Source: JBEOJY01 sp040275305 | Lineage (GTDB): Bacteria > Pseudomonadota > Alphaproteobacteria > UBA9219 | Reading direction: 5' to 3' | DNA: 64,000 nucleotides | Assembly (NCBI GenBank): GCA_040275305.1 | Contig: JBEOJY010000001.1 | Coordinates: forward strand, 62,001 to 126,000 | Part shown: positions 44,077-52,623 of the stretch, piece by piece | Numbering within the stretch: position 1 is the first letter of the stretch | Layout of the letters: every line of letters starts with the position of its first letter | Position numbers and translations under genes: made by a program | Notes under the pieces: generated by a model | Told to the model about the DNA's origin: nothing | Databases searched by the model: none | The model's input: only the letters and a program-made list of their open reading frames with translations

Positions 44077-44499
44077 ATGCGTTTGGGATTATTGCTTTCT
44101 TGTCTTGCTCTTGTGCTCGTTCTTGGGCTTGCCGCTTGTGGCGGTCGCAAGACGGTTGCGCAGTTTTGGCGGCCGATCAGCGAGCCGAATATCGAGATGG
44201 CGCTTGATCAGTCGCAACGCAAGCTGACCTATGACATCAGTCAATGTCGTTGCGGCGTTTACCCGACCAACGCATTCCATTCCGAGAATGTGCAGTTCCA
44301 GCGCGACAAGCAAAGGCTGGCCGAGACGGGCGTGACCTTTACCCCGAATAGCAGCGGCGAATGCAAGAACCAGCCGGGGTTGGTCTTGGTCGAATGCATG
44401 CGTCAGCGTGGCTGGGAGCCAACGAATTGTTCAGGTCGCATGCCGATGCCGAACGGAGGCTCCGCTTGCTCCGGTTTTGCGGTCGTCGAGTCGGATTAG
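44077..44499 (+). CDS. Small lipoprotein of unknown function
   Basis: A 140-residue protein with a clear lipoprotein signal: MRLGLLLSCLALVLVLGLAAC, lipobox GLAAC near Cys21. The mature part has several Cys (SQCRCGVYP, GECKNQPG, VECMRQRGW, NCSG, SACSG), probably disulfide-bonded in the periplasm. The ATG at 44077 was chosen because the signal starts there; a TTG 60 nt earlier is less likely. It lies 67 bp after radC and 4 nt before proC. Function unknown. Confidence 0.75.
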   Translation: MRLGLLLSCLALVLVLGLAACGGRKTVAQFWRPISEPNIEMALDQSQRKLTYDISQCRCGVYPTNAFHSENVQFQRDKQRLAETGVTFTPNSSGECKNQPGLVLVECMRQRGWEPTNCSGRMPMPNGGSACSGFAVVESD

Positions 44500-44503
44500 C
44501 GCA

Positions 44504-45328
44504 GTGACCAGTTCTGGCGCGTTGCGTGTGCTTCTTGTCGGTTGTGGCAAGATGGGTGGCGCGTTGTTGAAGGGGTTGCTTGATTCCTTACCATCGTCGA
44601 GCGCCGTCGTCGTTGATCCTATAGAGACCGATAGAGCAATCCCTTCTTCGGTCGTTTTTTGCGATTCATTTGATCACATTCCTTCTGCGTTCGCGCCAGA
44701 TATCGTTGTGTTGGCGGTTAAGCCGCAAAGCATGGAGGAGGTTGTTCCTGCTTATGGCCGCGCTTATGGGCAATCGGCGGCGTTCCTTTCCATCGCGGCG
44801 GGGATGACGTTGGCGCGGCTGGAAGCGATGCTGGGCGGCCCGTCTTGCGCGGTCGTTCGCGCGATGCCTAATCTTCCAGCCAGCATTGGGCAGGGCATGA
44901 CAGTCGCGGTGGCGAATGGCCATGCGACGCATATGCAGCGCGAGACGTGTTCGCGCGTTTTGCGCGGCGCGGGGAGGGTCGAGTGGGTTGAGGACGAGGG
45001 CTTGATGGACGCGGTGACGGCGTTGTCGGGCAGTGGTCCGGCTTATGTTTTCGCGCTTGTGGAGGCGATGGCGCAGGTTGGCGTGGCGCTGGGGTTGTCG
45101 GAAGATATGGCGCAGAGGCTGGCGCGGCAAACAGTGATCGGCAGCGGCGCTTTGCTGGCGCAGTCGTCGGAGAACGTTGCGGCGATGCGTCGCGCGGTGA
45201 CGAGTAAGGGCGGCACGACCGAGGCTGCGCTTGTTCATTTGCTGGCGGCGGGGGCCGGGTTGCAGGAACTCATGCAACGCGCCATGGCGGCGGCAGCGGC
45301 GCGGGCGAAGGAGCTTGCCAAAGGATGA
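44504..45328 (+). CDS. proC: Pyrroline-5-carboxylate reductase
   Basis: A 274-residue NAD(P)H enzyme for the last step of proline synthesis. It has a Rossmann start VLLVGCGKMGGALLKGL, the motif VVRAMPNLPASIGQGMT, and the C-terminal signature VTALSGSGPAYVFALVEAMA, with TSKGGTTEAAL. I chose the GTG at 44504, which starts 4 nt after the lipoprotein stop and gives the family length (E. coli 269); longer N-termini run inside the lipoprotein gene. Confidence 0.93.
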   Translation: MTSSGALRVLLVGCGKMGGALLKGLLDSLPSSSAVVVDPIETDRAIPSSVVFCDSFDHIPSAFAPDIVVLAVKPQSMEEVVPAYGRAYGQSAAFLSIAAGMTLARLEAMLGGPSCAVVRAMPNLPASIGQGMTVAVANGHATHMQRETCSRVLRGAGRVEWVEDEGLMDAVTALSGSGPAYVFALVEAMAQVGVALGLSEDMAQRLARQTVIGSGALLAQSSENVAAMRRAVTSKGGTTEAALVHLLAAGAGLQELMQRAMAAAAARAKELAKG

Positions 45329-45411
45329 CTCTGGAACGTGGGCGTAATCGTCACTAAACTCTAGTGTGGGCGCTCTTCCATGAGTTCACGAAGACAAACG
45401 TTGTGGAAAGG

Positions 45412-45527
45412 GGCGTCATTGCGAGGAGCCCTCTTTGGGCGACGAAGCAATCCAGAGCTCCAAGCGCTTGCCCCCTTAAGACTCTGGATCGCCACGTCGC
45501 CTGCGACTCCTCGCGAAGACGGCTCTT
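45412..45527. repeat. Palindromic intergenic repeat, family A copy 3
   Basis: GGGCGTCATTGCGAGGAGCC at the left; GCAATCCAGAG and CTCTGGATCGC in the middle; GCGACTCCTCGCGAAGACGG at the right. Order and spacing match 28739-28863. Lies in the 260-bp gap between proC and the TetR gene, where nothing else is seen. Confidence 0.8.
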
Positions 45528-45590
45528 TTGCGACGTTTGTCTTTACGGACACCAAGAAGAGCGGGGGAATTACAAAGGTCGGAGCTTACC

Positions 45591-46175
45591 ATGCCTAGAC
45601 TATCTAAATCTTCTTTGTCCGAATCTCGGCTTGTTGAAGTTGCGTTGCGCGTGATCGCGCGGCATGGCTGGTCGGCGGTTACGCTTGAGGAGGTTGCGCG
45701 GGAGGCGAAGGTTTCCGTGGATTTCGTCCAGCGTACTTTCTCCGACAAGGGCGATTTGCTGTGCGCGGTCGCGCGATATGTCGATGGCAAGAGCGCCGGG
45801 GACGATACGACGAACCCGTCGGCATCGGCGCATGATCGTTTGTTCGATGCCTTGATGGCGCGGTTCGATGCTCTGCAAGCGCACAGGGAGGCGTTTGTGT
45901 CGATGATTGAGGAGTCGCGACGCGATCCTCAGTTGTTGAGAACGACGGTTTGTTTGTTGCGGGGTTCGATGGGCGAGACGTTGCGGCGCGTTGGGCTTGA
46001 TCGTCACGATGCCGCGCGGCAGGCGTTGATTACAGCGGCGCTGGAGGGCCTTTATCTTCTGGCATTGCGCGTGTGGTCGCGCGACGAGTCTGCGGACATG
46101 GCGAAGACGATGGCGGCGCTTGATCGTTATTTGAGTCGCGCGGAGAAGGTGGCGACGGCGCTGCGGATAGCCTGA
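45591..46175 (+). CDS. TetR/AcrR-family transcriptional regulator
   Basis: A 194-residue regulator. The N-terminal DNA-binding domain includes VALRVIARHGWSAVTLEEVA and KVSVDFVQRTFSDKGDLLCA, the TetR helix-turn-helix. The remaining 140 residues are helical and would bind a ligand and dimerise; they are not assignable. ATG at 45591 with AAAGGTCGGAG upstream. Its 3' end overlaps the convergent tmk gene by 49 bp, so target genes are not adjacent in an obvious operon. Confidence 0.88.
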   Translation: MPRLSKSSLSESRLVEVALRVIARHGWSAVTLEEVAREAKVSVDFVQRTFSDKGDLLCAVARYVDGKSAGDDTTNPSASAHDRLFDALMARFDALQAHREAFVSMIEESRRDPQLLRTTVCLLRGSMGETLRRVGLDRHDAARQALITAALEGLYLLALRVWSRDESADMAKTMAALDRYLSRAEKVATALRIA

Positions 46176-46783
46176 GCGACGATATCGGCGTTCTGGCTTG
46201 CGTCGATGACGACGATGCGTTGCGGGTTTTCGGCGGCGAGCTTCAAGTAGGCATCGCGCAAGGTTTGATGAAAAACGACGTTCTTTTGCTGATAGCGGTC
46301 GTCGGGGCCGCGCCTTTCGGCCATGCGGGCGAGGCCGGTTTCGACCGGAAGATCAAGCAACAGGGTTAGATCGGGTTCGAAGTTTCCGGCGACGTGGCGC
46401 GTCAGGTCGTTGACTGTCTCGATCCCCATGCCGAGGCCCATGCCTTGATAGGCGCGGGAGGAATCCGTAAATCTGTCCGTGACGACCCATGCGCCGCGCT
46501 TGAGCGCTGGCCAGACGGCGCGCACGAGATGCTCACGCCGCGCGGCGGAGATCAAGAGAAGTTCGGTCAGCGGATCCCAGTGGCCTTCGCCTTTGCTTAG
46601 CCAAAGCTCGCGGATTTCTTCCGCTGAAGGGGAGCCTCCGACTTCGCGCGTTTGCACGACATCGTGGCCGAGGCCGCGCAGGCATTCGGCGAGCAGGCGC
46701 GTTTGGGTTGATTTGCCAGCGCCTTCTCCGCCTTCCAGAGAAATAAAGACGCCGCGCGGCGGCGAGGGGGGGGAATCGATCAT
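46127..46783 (-). CDS. tmk: Thymidylate kinase
   Basis: A 218-residue kinase phosphorylating dTMP. P-loop: SLEGGEGAGKSTQTRL. The DR motif is VVTDRFTDSSRAYQG and the lid region is MAERRGPDDRYQQKN. ATG at 46783 picked because it gives the family length; a longer frame runs into the upstream carboxypeptidase gene. It lies 16 bp after that gene and shares its strand, so the two are probably co-transcribed. Overlaps the TetR gene tail to tail. Confidence 0.94.
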   Translation of the reverse strand: MIDSPPSPPRGVFISLEGGEGAGKSTQTRLLAECLRGLGHDVVQTREVGGSPSAEEIRELWLSKGEGHWDPLTELLLISAARREHLVRAVWPALKRGAWVVTDRFTDSSRAYQGMGLGMGIETVNDLTRHVAGNFEPDLTLLLDLPVETGLARMAERRGPDDRYQQKNVVFHQTLRDAYLKLAAENPQRIVVIDASQNADIVAQAIRSAVATFSARLK

Positions 46784-46799
46784 CGGGGCGACTTGCCGT

Positions 46800-47969
46800 T
46801 TATGTTTTATGTAGGAGCAATTTGGCTTTGGCGGCGATGCGGTCGAGCAAGCCCACGCGCGGGACATCTTTTGCCGCCAGAAGCGGTACCTCAACGGGAT
46901 CTGTGCCGGGAGCTGTGACGATCAGTTTGCCCAGTTGCTGGCCTTTCACGATTGGCGCATGGATGGGATGGATGAAGTCGACCGTCGCGGTCAAGCCTGT
47001 TCTTGCCGCGCGCGGGAGCGTGAGAGAGAGGGCTTGCTGGGCGACAAGCTCGATATTGTTCGATTGGCCAAGCCAGACGTTTGCGTTGGCGAGATGCTGT
47101 CCGGCCTCCGCGATACGGTAGAGGCCGAATTCGCGGTAGCCCCAGTCGAGTACTTGGGCCGATTCGTCCGCGCGGGCCTGCATGTCCGTCATTCCGTTGA
47201 GGACGAGGATCAGGCGGCGGCCGTTGCGCAGGGCGGAGGCTGTCAGGCCGAATCCTCCTGCTTCGGTATGGCCGGTTTTAAGGCCGTCCACGTTCATGTT
47301 GCGGTAGAGGAGCGGGTTGCGGTTGCCTTGCTTGATGTTGTTGAAGGTGAATTCAAGTTCGGAGTAGTAGTGGTAGTTTTGCGGAAAATCGCGGATTAGC
47401 GCGAGCGCGAGCCGCGCGAGGTCGCGGGCGGTCGAGTAATGCTCCGGGTCCGGCATGCCTGTGGCATTGACGAAGTGGCTGTTGGTCATGCCAAGCTGGC
47501 GCGCCTTGGCGTTCATCATTTCCGCAAAATTTCCTTCGGAACCGCCGAGCGCTTCGGCCAGAGTCACTGCGGCATCGTTGCCAGATTGCACGATCACGCC
47601 GCGCACAAGGTCCTCGACTTTGGCTTTTTGGCCGACATTCAGGAACATGCGCGAGCCTTCTTGTTTCCACGCATGTTCGCTTGCCGTCAGGGTGTCGTCG
47701 AGACGCAGCTTGCCGTCGCGCAGCGCTTCGAACACCAGATACATGGTCAAAAGCTTGCTCATCGACGAAGTCGGCATCTTGCTGTCGGCGTCTTTGGCGA
47801 ACAAGGGCGTTCCGGTCGTTGCGTCGAGAAGGAAGGCTTGTTTGGCGGCTGTTTCGACGGGCGCGACGGAAGGGGCGGTGGTGGATTCCGCATAAGCCGT
47901 TGCGCCGCCGCCGAAGGCGAGCAGTGCGATTAACAGAAGCGTGCGGGCGGGGAAAATCGAGTGTTTCAT
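46800..47969 (-). CDS. D-alanyl-D-alanine carboxypeptidase (PBP5/6-type)
   Basis: A 389-residue penicillin-binding protein trimming pentapeptides in peptidoglycan. It has a signal peptide (residues 1-28, ending AYA), the SxxK motif PTSSMSKLLTMYL (catalytic Ser), SGN in VQSGNDAAVTLAEALG and KTG in GLKTGHTEAGG. The C-terminal domain with a short amphipathic end (LLDRIAAKAKLLLHKT) resembles the membrane-anchoring helix of DacA/DacC. First gene of a peptidoglycan-related set with tmk downstream. Confidence 0.93.
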   Translation of the reverse strand: MKHSIFPARTLLLIALLAFGGGATAYAESTTAPSVAPVETAAKQAFLLDATTGTPLFAKDADSKMPTSSMSKLLTMYLVFEALRDGKLRLDDTLTASEHAWKQEGSRMFLNVGQKAKVEDLVRGVIVQSGNDAAVTLAEALGGSEGNFAEMMNAKARQLGMTNSHFVNATGMPDPEHYSTARDLARLALALIRDFPQNYHYYSELEFTFNNIKQGNRNPLLYRNMNVDGLKTGHTEAGGFGLTASALRNGRRLILVLNGMTDMQARADESAQVLDWGYREFGLYRIAEAGQHLANANVWLGQSNNIELVAQQALSLTLPRAARTGLTATVDFIHPIHAPIVKGQQLGKLIVTAPGTDPVEVPLLAAKDVPRVGLLDRIAAKAKLLLHKT

Positions 47970-48106
47970 AGCGGTGCGTTCGTTGAGGTCAATCGAAAAG
48001 GGTCAGTATTGTCGGTTTGTTTTTGTTGCCGCCAGAGATGCATCGATTACTATACTCATCGTAGATCAAGAGTTGGTAAGTCATTGCTACAAGACAGGCG
48101 CGACTC

Positions 48107-48225
48107 CCTCGCCCCCGTGAGGGGGAGAGGGTTGGGGTGAGGGGGCGAGTCTATCGCTTGGAATCCAGACTCCACCCTCACCCCAAACCCCTCTCCCTCC
48201 CGTGGAGGGAGAGGGGCTTTGCGCC
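48107..48225. repeat. Palindromic repeat, family E, intergenic copy
   Basis: CCCTCGCCCCCGTGAGGGGG with GAGAGGGTTGGGGTGAGGGG opposes CCACCCTCACCCCAAACCCC and CTCTCCCTCCCGTGGAGGGA. It is the same element, in the other orientation, as that forming the tail of the DUF559 gene (25411-25537). The 317-bp gap 47970-48286 holds nothing else I can name. Confidence 0.85.
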
Positions 48226-48286
48226 GCGCTTGCCGCAATGTTTTTCCAAATCTTCAAGTGCGATGGGTATATTTCAGTCATGCAGA

Positions 48287-48523
48287 TTAAGGACGATCTC
48301 TATTTATGTAGTCACGCACGTTTAGGCCGTCAGGGTCCGGCTTTACGCGCGTCTGGATTTCCAGAATGCGGTTTATAGCTGTTATGACTGACATATGAGG
48401 ATTTATTTGCGCGTCTTGCATTGCTAGACGTTGGCACCACTCTTCGAGCGTGAATCCGTGCGCTGCGGCTTGTTCGCGTAACGCAGCGACTTGTTCATCG
48501 GGAAGGCAAAAAGTGACCTGCAT
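48287..48523 (-). CDS. Small antitoxin-like or ribbon-helix-helix-like protein
   Basis: A 78-residue protein starting at the ATG 48523, with AAGGTTG upstream. The N-terminal VTFCLPDEQVAALREQAAAHG is a strand-helix pattern like ribbon-helix-helix DNA-binding domains, followed by FTLEEWCQRLAMQDA. This would fit an antitoxin, but no toxin gene is adjacent (rlpA lies 65 bp downstream, repeats upstream). An orphan antitoxin or small regulator is possible. Confidence 0.6.
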   Translation of the reverse strand: MQVTFCLPDEQVAALREQAAAHGFTLEEWCQRLAMQDAQINPHMSVITAINRILEIQTRVKPDPDGLNVRDYINRDRP

Positions 48524-48588
48524 GGATCAACCTTTATGACTGGCGTTGACTTCTTGCGTATGCGGTTATCATAGGCGACGAAGGTTGC

Positions 48589-49593
48589 CTAGTCCACGAC
48601 AGTTCGCGCGTTTTCTACGCCTGTGCTGCGGACTTGGTTTAGGAGCGAGTCGGCCTGCGCGACCGAGGCGATGGGGCCTACGCGCACGCGGTGGAAGACG
48701 GTTCCGTTGACGATGATATCGGAGAGCGTGGCGGGGTGTCCCTTCTGCGCTAACTTCTGTTGGAGGCGCTTGGCGTTGTCGAGCACGGTGAAGGCTCCGG
48801 CCTGGACGAACAGGCTATTGTTCGCGGGGTTGACGGGCATTTGCACGACTTCCGCCACGGGACGGGTTTCCAGAAGCTGTTGATGTACGGCGGGCGTCGT
48901 GCGTATGGGCTCCAGCGTTATGCTTTCGACACCTGCGGGCATGATCCCGGATCGTTCATTGGCGGCGTAGGGCGAGGTCGCGACAAGGCCTTGCTGGGCT
49001 TCTTCCGGAGACGAGGCGGAGGCGGTGACGATTTGCCTGTCGGTTCCATAGCGGCGCATGGCGTCGGCGATGGCTTTGCTTTCGTCGGCGAGGACTTGAA
49101 CGCGCACTTTCGCGGTTCCGGCTTTTTCAAAGCCCAATAACTGGGCGGAGCGCTGGGACATGTCGATGATGCGCGCGCCGGAGAAGGGGCCACGGTCGTT
49201 GACGCGCACGACAATGGATTTCCCGTTGTCGAGGTTGGTGACGCGGGCGAGCGACGGAAGCGGCAGGGTTTTGTGCGCGGCGGTCAGCTCGTCTTTGTTA
49301 AAGATTTCGCCGTTCGCGGTCATGCCATTGTGGAAGTCGCTGCCGTACCAAGAGGCGATGCCGGTTTCGTTGTAGCTGAAATCCTCTTTGGGGTAGTATC
49401 GTTCGCCCTTGATCTCGTAAGGTTCGCCGACTTTGTAGTGAGGTTTGACGGTTGCGGACTGTGGGGGGCGCGTTGAAGGCGCGTGCGAGGCACAGGCGGA
49501 TAGCGCGAGGGTTAGCGCGAGCAGTGCGTAGGCAGAACCAGATTTATGCAACAGGTCGAAAAAATTAAATGAGATGCCCGCCTGCGCGGGCAT
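48589..49593 (-). CDS. rlpA: RlpA-like septal-ring lipoprotein (DPBB plus SPOR)
   Basis: A 334-residue protein. Lipobox LSAC is near Cys34 after a hydrophobic run. The double-psi beta-barrel has GIASWYGSDFHNGMTANGE, NLDNGKSIVVRVNDRGPF and RIIDMSQRSAQLLGF; the catalytic Asp of RlpA lytic transglycosylases is in VNDRGPF. A SPOR domain (about 260-334, SLFVQAGAFTVLDNAKRLQQ) binds denuded glycans at the septum. The start ATG (49593) lies within a palindromic repeat (MPAQAG), so the first residues may be repeat-derived; a start closer to the hydrophobic core cannot be excluded. Confidence 0.9.
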   Translation of the reverse strand: MPAQAGISFNFFDLLHKSGSAYALLALTLALSACASHAPSTRPPQSATVKPHYKVGEPYEIKGERYYPKEDFSYNETGIASWYGSDFHNGMTANGEIFNKDELTAAHKTLPLPSLARVTNLDNGKSIVVRVNDRGPFSGARIIDMSQRSAQLLGFEKAGTAKVRVQVLADESKAIADAMRRYGTDRQIVTASASSPEEAQQGLVATSPYAANERSGIMPAGVESITLEPIRTTPAVHQQLLETRPVAEVVQMPVNPANNSLFVQAGAFTVLDNAKRLQQKLAQKGHPATLSDIIVNGTVFHRVRVGPIASVAQADSLLNQVRSTGVENARTVVD

Positions 49594-49656
49594 GACGGGA
49601 TTCCGGCGCAATATGGCGATGAATCCCGACGTCACACCCGCGAAGGCGGGTGTCCC
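49571..49656. repeat. Pair of family D palindromes at the rlpA start
   Basis: ATGCCCGCCTGCGCGGGCAT (49574-49593) and, 35 bp on, CACACCCGCGAAGGCGGGTG (49633-49652). Both belong to a family of 20-30 bp palindromes also seen at 22778-22802, 35181-35203 and 57690-57719. Confidence 0.7.
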
Positions 49657-49715
49657 ATTTCTTTTCTTTTGCGCGAGTTTTGCTGAAGGGGCAAGCCTTG
49701 AAGGCGATAGGGGCA

Positions 49716-51290
49716 TCATTGTCCAATCCGATCGGCCAGCAGGCCGACGGCCGTGGCGAAGTATGTCGAGCGATTCCAGCGCATTATGGCCCGGTAATTG
49801 TCGTAGACGAGAAAGCTGCGACCGTCGGGGCCATCGGGCTGGATGAGGGAAGCGGCGATGTTCCGGGCGGGAAGCTCGGAGTCGTCGAGGTTGCGCACGC
49901 CTAGTTCGTTCCATTCAGGAAGCGACTTGGACGAATCGAGACCCGCCTTCACATTGCTCGGAATGCTATCGGTGTCAACCTCTCTTCCCCAAGCGAGGTC
50001 ACGACGCCAACCTTCGGCGGCGAGGTAGTTGGCGATCGAGGCAAAGACATCCGTCGTGTCGTTCCAGATATCGCGCGCGCCATCGCCGTTGCCGTCTACG
50101 GCGTAGCGGCGAAAGGTTGAGGGCATGAACTGGCATTGGCCTAAGGCTCCGGCCCATGAGCCGATCAGGGAGGAGGCGGGGCGGCGCTCTTCGTCGAGGA
50201 TATGCAGCGCTTCGATCAGCTCCTTGCGGAAAAAGCTGGCGCGGCGGCCCTCGTAGGCGAGGCTTATGAGCGAGTCGAGCACGTCGTAACTGCCGATGTT
50301 ACGGCCAAAGGCGCTTTCGATTCCCCATAAGGCGAGAATAACGGGGGCGGGCACGCCATAGCGTTCGGCGGCTTGCCGCAACATGGCGGCATGTTCGTTG
50401 TAGAGAAGGCGGGCTTTGGCGACGCGGTCGGCTGAGACGATGCGAGCCTGATAGGCTTCGAAGGTGATGGTTTTTTCCGGCTGTTTGCGGTCAAGTTCGA
50501 CGACACGTTCGTCAAGCGTGCGGTTTTGCAGCGCGTTTCTGGCCGTGATGGGGGAGACGCCTTGCGCAATCGCGTCTTGTTCCAGTTCGCGCAGCCATTG
50601 GTCGAAGCTTTCGTCGCCGCTCGTTGGTTGAAAGGCGTCGCGCGGGGCGAGCGTTGCAGGCGCTGGGGGCGGCGCGGCAGAGGTCGGGGGAGGAAGAATT
50701 TGCGCGGGTGGAGATTGGGGCGCGGAGGGGGGCGTAGGCGCAGGAGCTGGCGTTTCGGGCGTGGATAATGTCGCGGTAGCATTGAAGTTATTCGTCGTTT
50801 GCGGCGGCATGACGGGGTAGGGCGCGAAGGCGGGAGGTTTTTCGCCGCTGTACCAAGAATCTTGTTCAGCGGCGTGGGAGGTCGATGGCCATGCCAAAAG
50901 ACTGATCAAAATTATCAATATACTTTGTATCCGAAAAAATCCGAAAAAAGGGAAAGGGCTGTCATTCCGCACGAAGCGTCCTGCGAAGCGGGACGCGAAG
51001 ATGCGGAATCTGATGTTGTTCAGGATGTTTGTTCCGCACGACATTGGATTCCGCATAAATTTTCTTTCGTCTTGCTTCGCAATCCGAAAAGAAAATTTTG
51101 CGAAATGACGGCCCTTTTTTTTGGTTTTCCCGGATACAGGGGCTACATGACTTGTCGGCAGGGACTGCGTGATTCCGTCCCCCTTGGGGGAGGGAATCAG
51201 GTTGTTCTTGTCGGCAAAATAGTTCGACACCTTCAAGACGGTTTCGGCGTTATTAGTTTTTTTGCGCCATGGATGGGTACGTTGCCTCAT
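49716..51290 (-). CDS. mltB: MltB-type lytic murein transglycosylase with repeat-built N-terminus
   Basis: An SLT_2 lytic transglycosylase. The catalytic Glu is in ILALWGIESAFGRNIGSYDV; GSWAGALGQCQFMPSTF and VDGNGDGARDIW are also diagnostic. A real secretion signal (ILIILISLLAWPSTSHA) lies about 125 codons into the frame, followed by a Pro-rich linker. The frame is open back to an ATG at 51290, with AAGGAGGAT just before it. That 125-codon front is made largely of palindromic repeats, so the biological start may be an internal ATG (51056 or 51044) or a TTG at the signal. Coordinates give the start with the best ribosome site. Downstream of the YdcF-like gene. Confidence 0.82.
   Translation of the reverse strand: MRQRTHPWRKKTNNAETVLKVSNYFADKNNLIPSPKGDGITQSLPTSHVAPVSGKTKKKGRHFAKFSFRIAKQDERKFMRNPMSCGTNILNNIRFRIFASRFAGRFVRNDSPFPFFGFFRIQSILIILISLLAWPSTSHAAEQDSWYSGEKPPAFAPYPVMPPQTTNNFNATATLSTPETPAPAPTPPSAPQSPPAQILPPPTSAAPPPAPATLAPRDAFQPTSGDESFDQWLRELEQDAIAQGVSPITARNALQNRTLDERVVELDRKQPEKTITFEAYQARIVSADRVAKARLLYNEHAAMLRQAAERYGVPAPVILALWGIESAFGRNIGSYDVLDSLISLAYEGRRASFFRKELIEALHILDEERRPASSLIGSWAGALGQCQFMPSTFRRYAVDGNGDGARDIWNDTTDVFASIANYLAAEGWRRDLAWGREVDTDSIPSNVKAGLDSSKSLPEWNELGVRNLDDSELPARNIAASLIQPDGPDGRSFLVYDNYRAIMRWNRSTYFATAVGLLADRIGQ
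50960..51115. repeat. Palindromic repeat, family B copy 2 (extended)
   Basis: CTGTCATTCCGCACGAAGCG, an inner CCTGCGAAGCGGGACGC, and GATGCGGAATCTGATGTTG match 13319-13408. A second part (CCGCATAAATTTTCTTTCGT and GAAAATTTTGCG) forms its own hairpin and ends AAATGACGGCCC. All of it lies in frame within the N-terminal extension of mltB. Confidence 0.75.
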
Positions 51291-51304
51291 GATCCTCCTT
51301 GCTT

Positions 51305-52099
51305 TCATCCGGGCCATAAAGCGTTGGTGAAACCCATCGCGCGGTAGGCGACGAGGCCTATGTATTCGCGGATGGCGCGGGTGAGGATGCTAAGGTGTTC
51401 CTGAAGATTTAGATCGGGGGCCAAGATGCGGCTTGTGCCGGTCAGATACCCGGCGGGGGCTGGGAGGACGTTCCATCCGGCTTGCCTGAAGCACCCCATT
51501 GCGCGTGGCATGTGCATCGCCGAGGTGACGAGGAGCCAAATTTCCTGTGGTTGCGGTTTGACGATTTGCGCGGCCATCACGGCATTTTCGCGGGTGTTGC
51601 GCGATTGTTTTTCGATGATGAGTTTTTCCACGGGAAAACCGATATCCTTGAGCGCGTTCGTGGCGACTTCATAATCTTTCATGCCGGACCACGGTGCGAG
51701 AGAACCAGAACCGCCGCTGAAGACGAGTTTTGCGTTGGGGTATTGTCGGGCCAGTTTGGTGAAGAGGATGTAGCGACTGGTTGTGTCCATGGCTATGGGT
51801 TGGCCGCGCTGTTCGCTGATACGCGCTCTTTCGCTGCCGCCGATCAGGATGATGCCGTCGACATGTTCCGGCGTAGCCGTGGGGAAGCGGTTTTCCAGCG
51901 GCTGCGCGCTCCATTCGCCCACGGGCAGGACGGCGATGAGAAAGAAGGCTCCGGCGCTGAATGCTACCAGCATGCGGCCAGATTTAGCCCAGAAGGTCCG
52001 GCGGGCGGTCGCAAGGAAGGCTCCGGCTAGCAGGGTGAGCACAAGGAGGTTGCCGGGCGCGGCGAAGGTCCACAAGACTTTGGAGAGCAGGAATTCCAT
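51305..52099 (-). CDS. YdcF/ElyC-like DUF218 membrane protein
   Basis: A 264-residue protein with two N-terminal membrane helices (about 12-30 and 42-62) and a DUF218 domain. Key motifs are DGIILIGGSERARISEQRGQ, LVFSGGSGSLAPW, IIEKQSRNTRENAVMA and LVTSAMHMPRAMGCFRQAG. E. coli ElyC of this family affects envelope biogenesis and undecaprenyl-phosphate handling at low temperature; exact chemistry is unknown. ATG at 52099. It sits 14 bp before the apparent mltB start, in the same direction, near other peptidoglycan genes. Confidence 0.87.
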   Translation of the reverse strand: MEFLLSKVLWTFAAPGNLLVLTLLAGAFLATARRTFWAKSGRMLVAFSAGAFFLIAVLPVGEWSAQPLENRFPTATPEHVDGIILIGGSERARISEQRGQPIAMDTTSRYILFTKLARQYPNAKLVFSGGSGSLAPWSGMKDYEVATNALKDIGFPVEKLIIEKQSRNTRENAVMAAQIVKPQPQEIWLLVTSAMHMPRAMGCFRQAGWNVLPAPAGYLTGTSRILAPDLNLQEHLSILTRAIREYIGLVAYRAMGFTNALWPG

Positions 52100-52148
52100 G
52101 GGTTCTTGTGTACCTGTCCGAGGCAGCAAAAACAAGGGAATCCCGCTT

Positions 52149-52400
52149 TTACTCCTTCATGCCGATGGCGGACATATACAGTTCCAGAAGCTCTTCGTGT
52201 TCGCGGCGCTTTTCGACTTCGATCTTACGCATGCGCACGATCTGGCGGATGACTTTGATGTCAAAGCCGGTTCCCTTGGCTTCGGCGTAGACTTCCTTGA
52301 TGTCTTCGCTGACGGCGGCTTTGTCTTCTTCAAGTTTTTCAATGCGCTTAATGATCGAACGCAGGCGGTCTGCGGAGATTCCGCTGGAATTTTCGCTCAT
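52149..52400 (-). CDS. gapR: GapR (DUF2312) nucleoid-associated protein
   Basis: An 83-residue DUF2312 protein. The coiled-coil core ISADRLRSIIKRIEKLEEDK and AKGTGFDIKVIRQIVRMRK match the GapR family, which in Caulobacter binds AT-rich or overtwisted DNA ahead of replication forks and stimulates gyrase. ATG at 52400 with CAGGAG about 10 nt upstream; a longer frame adds unrelated residues. It is separated from the YdcF-like gene by 49 bp. Confidence 0.92.
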   Translation of the reverse strand: MSENSSGISADRLRSIIKRIEKLEEDKAAVSEDIKEVYAEAKGTGFDIKVIRQIVRMRKIEVEKRREHEELLELYMSAIGMKE

Positions 52401-52623
52401 GGGGTTTAGGCTCCTGATTGTTTCTGGGAGTGGGGGGCGGGGAGTTATGGTTAAGAACGCGGTTTTGTAATGCAGACAGGGCCGCGAATCCAGTCTAAAA
52501 AACATTGCGTCAATCGCGGGTTTTCTCCAGTATCGGTTTGTGGCGCTACGGCATGCGAGTCGGTAGCGTGGAGATAGCGATGCCTGTTGCTTATTCGGAA
52601 TGACCTGAGGGGGTTGGTTTGCA

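Noticed and set aside
48287..48523. Toxin-antitoxin pair
   Set aside because: Only the antitoxin-like half is present; no small toxin gene lies on either side.
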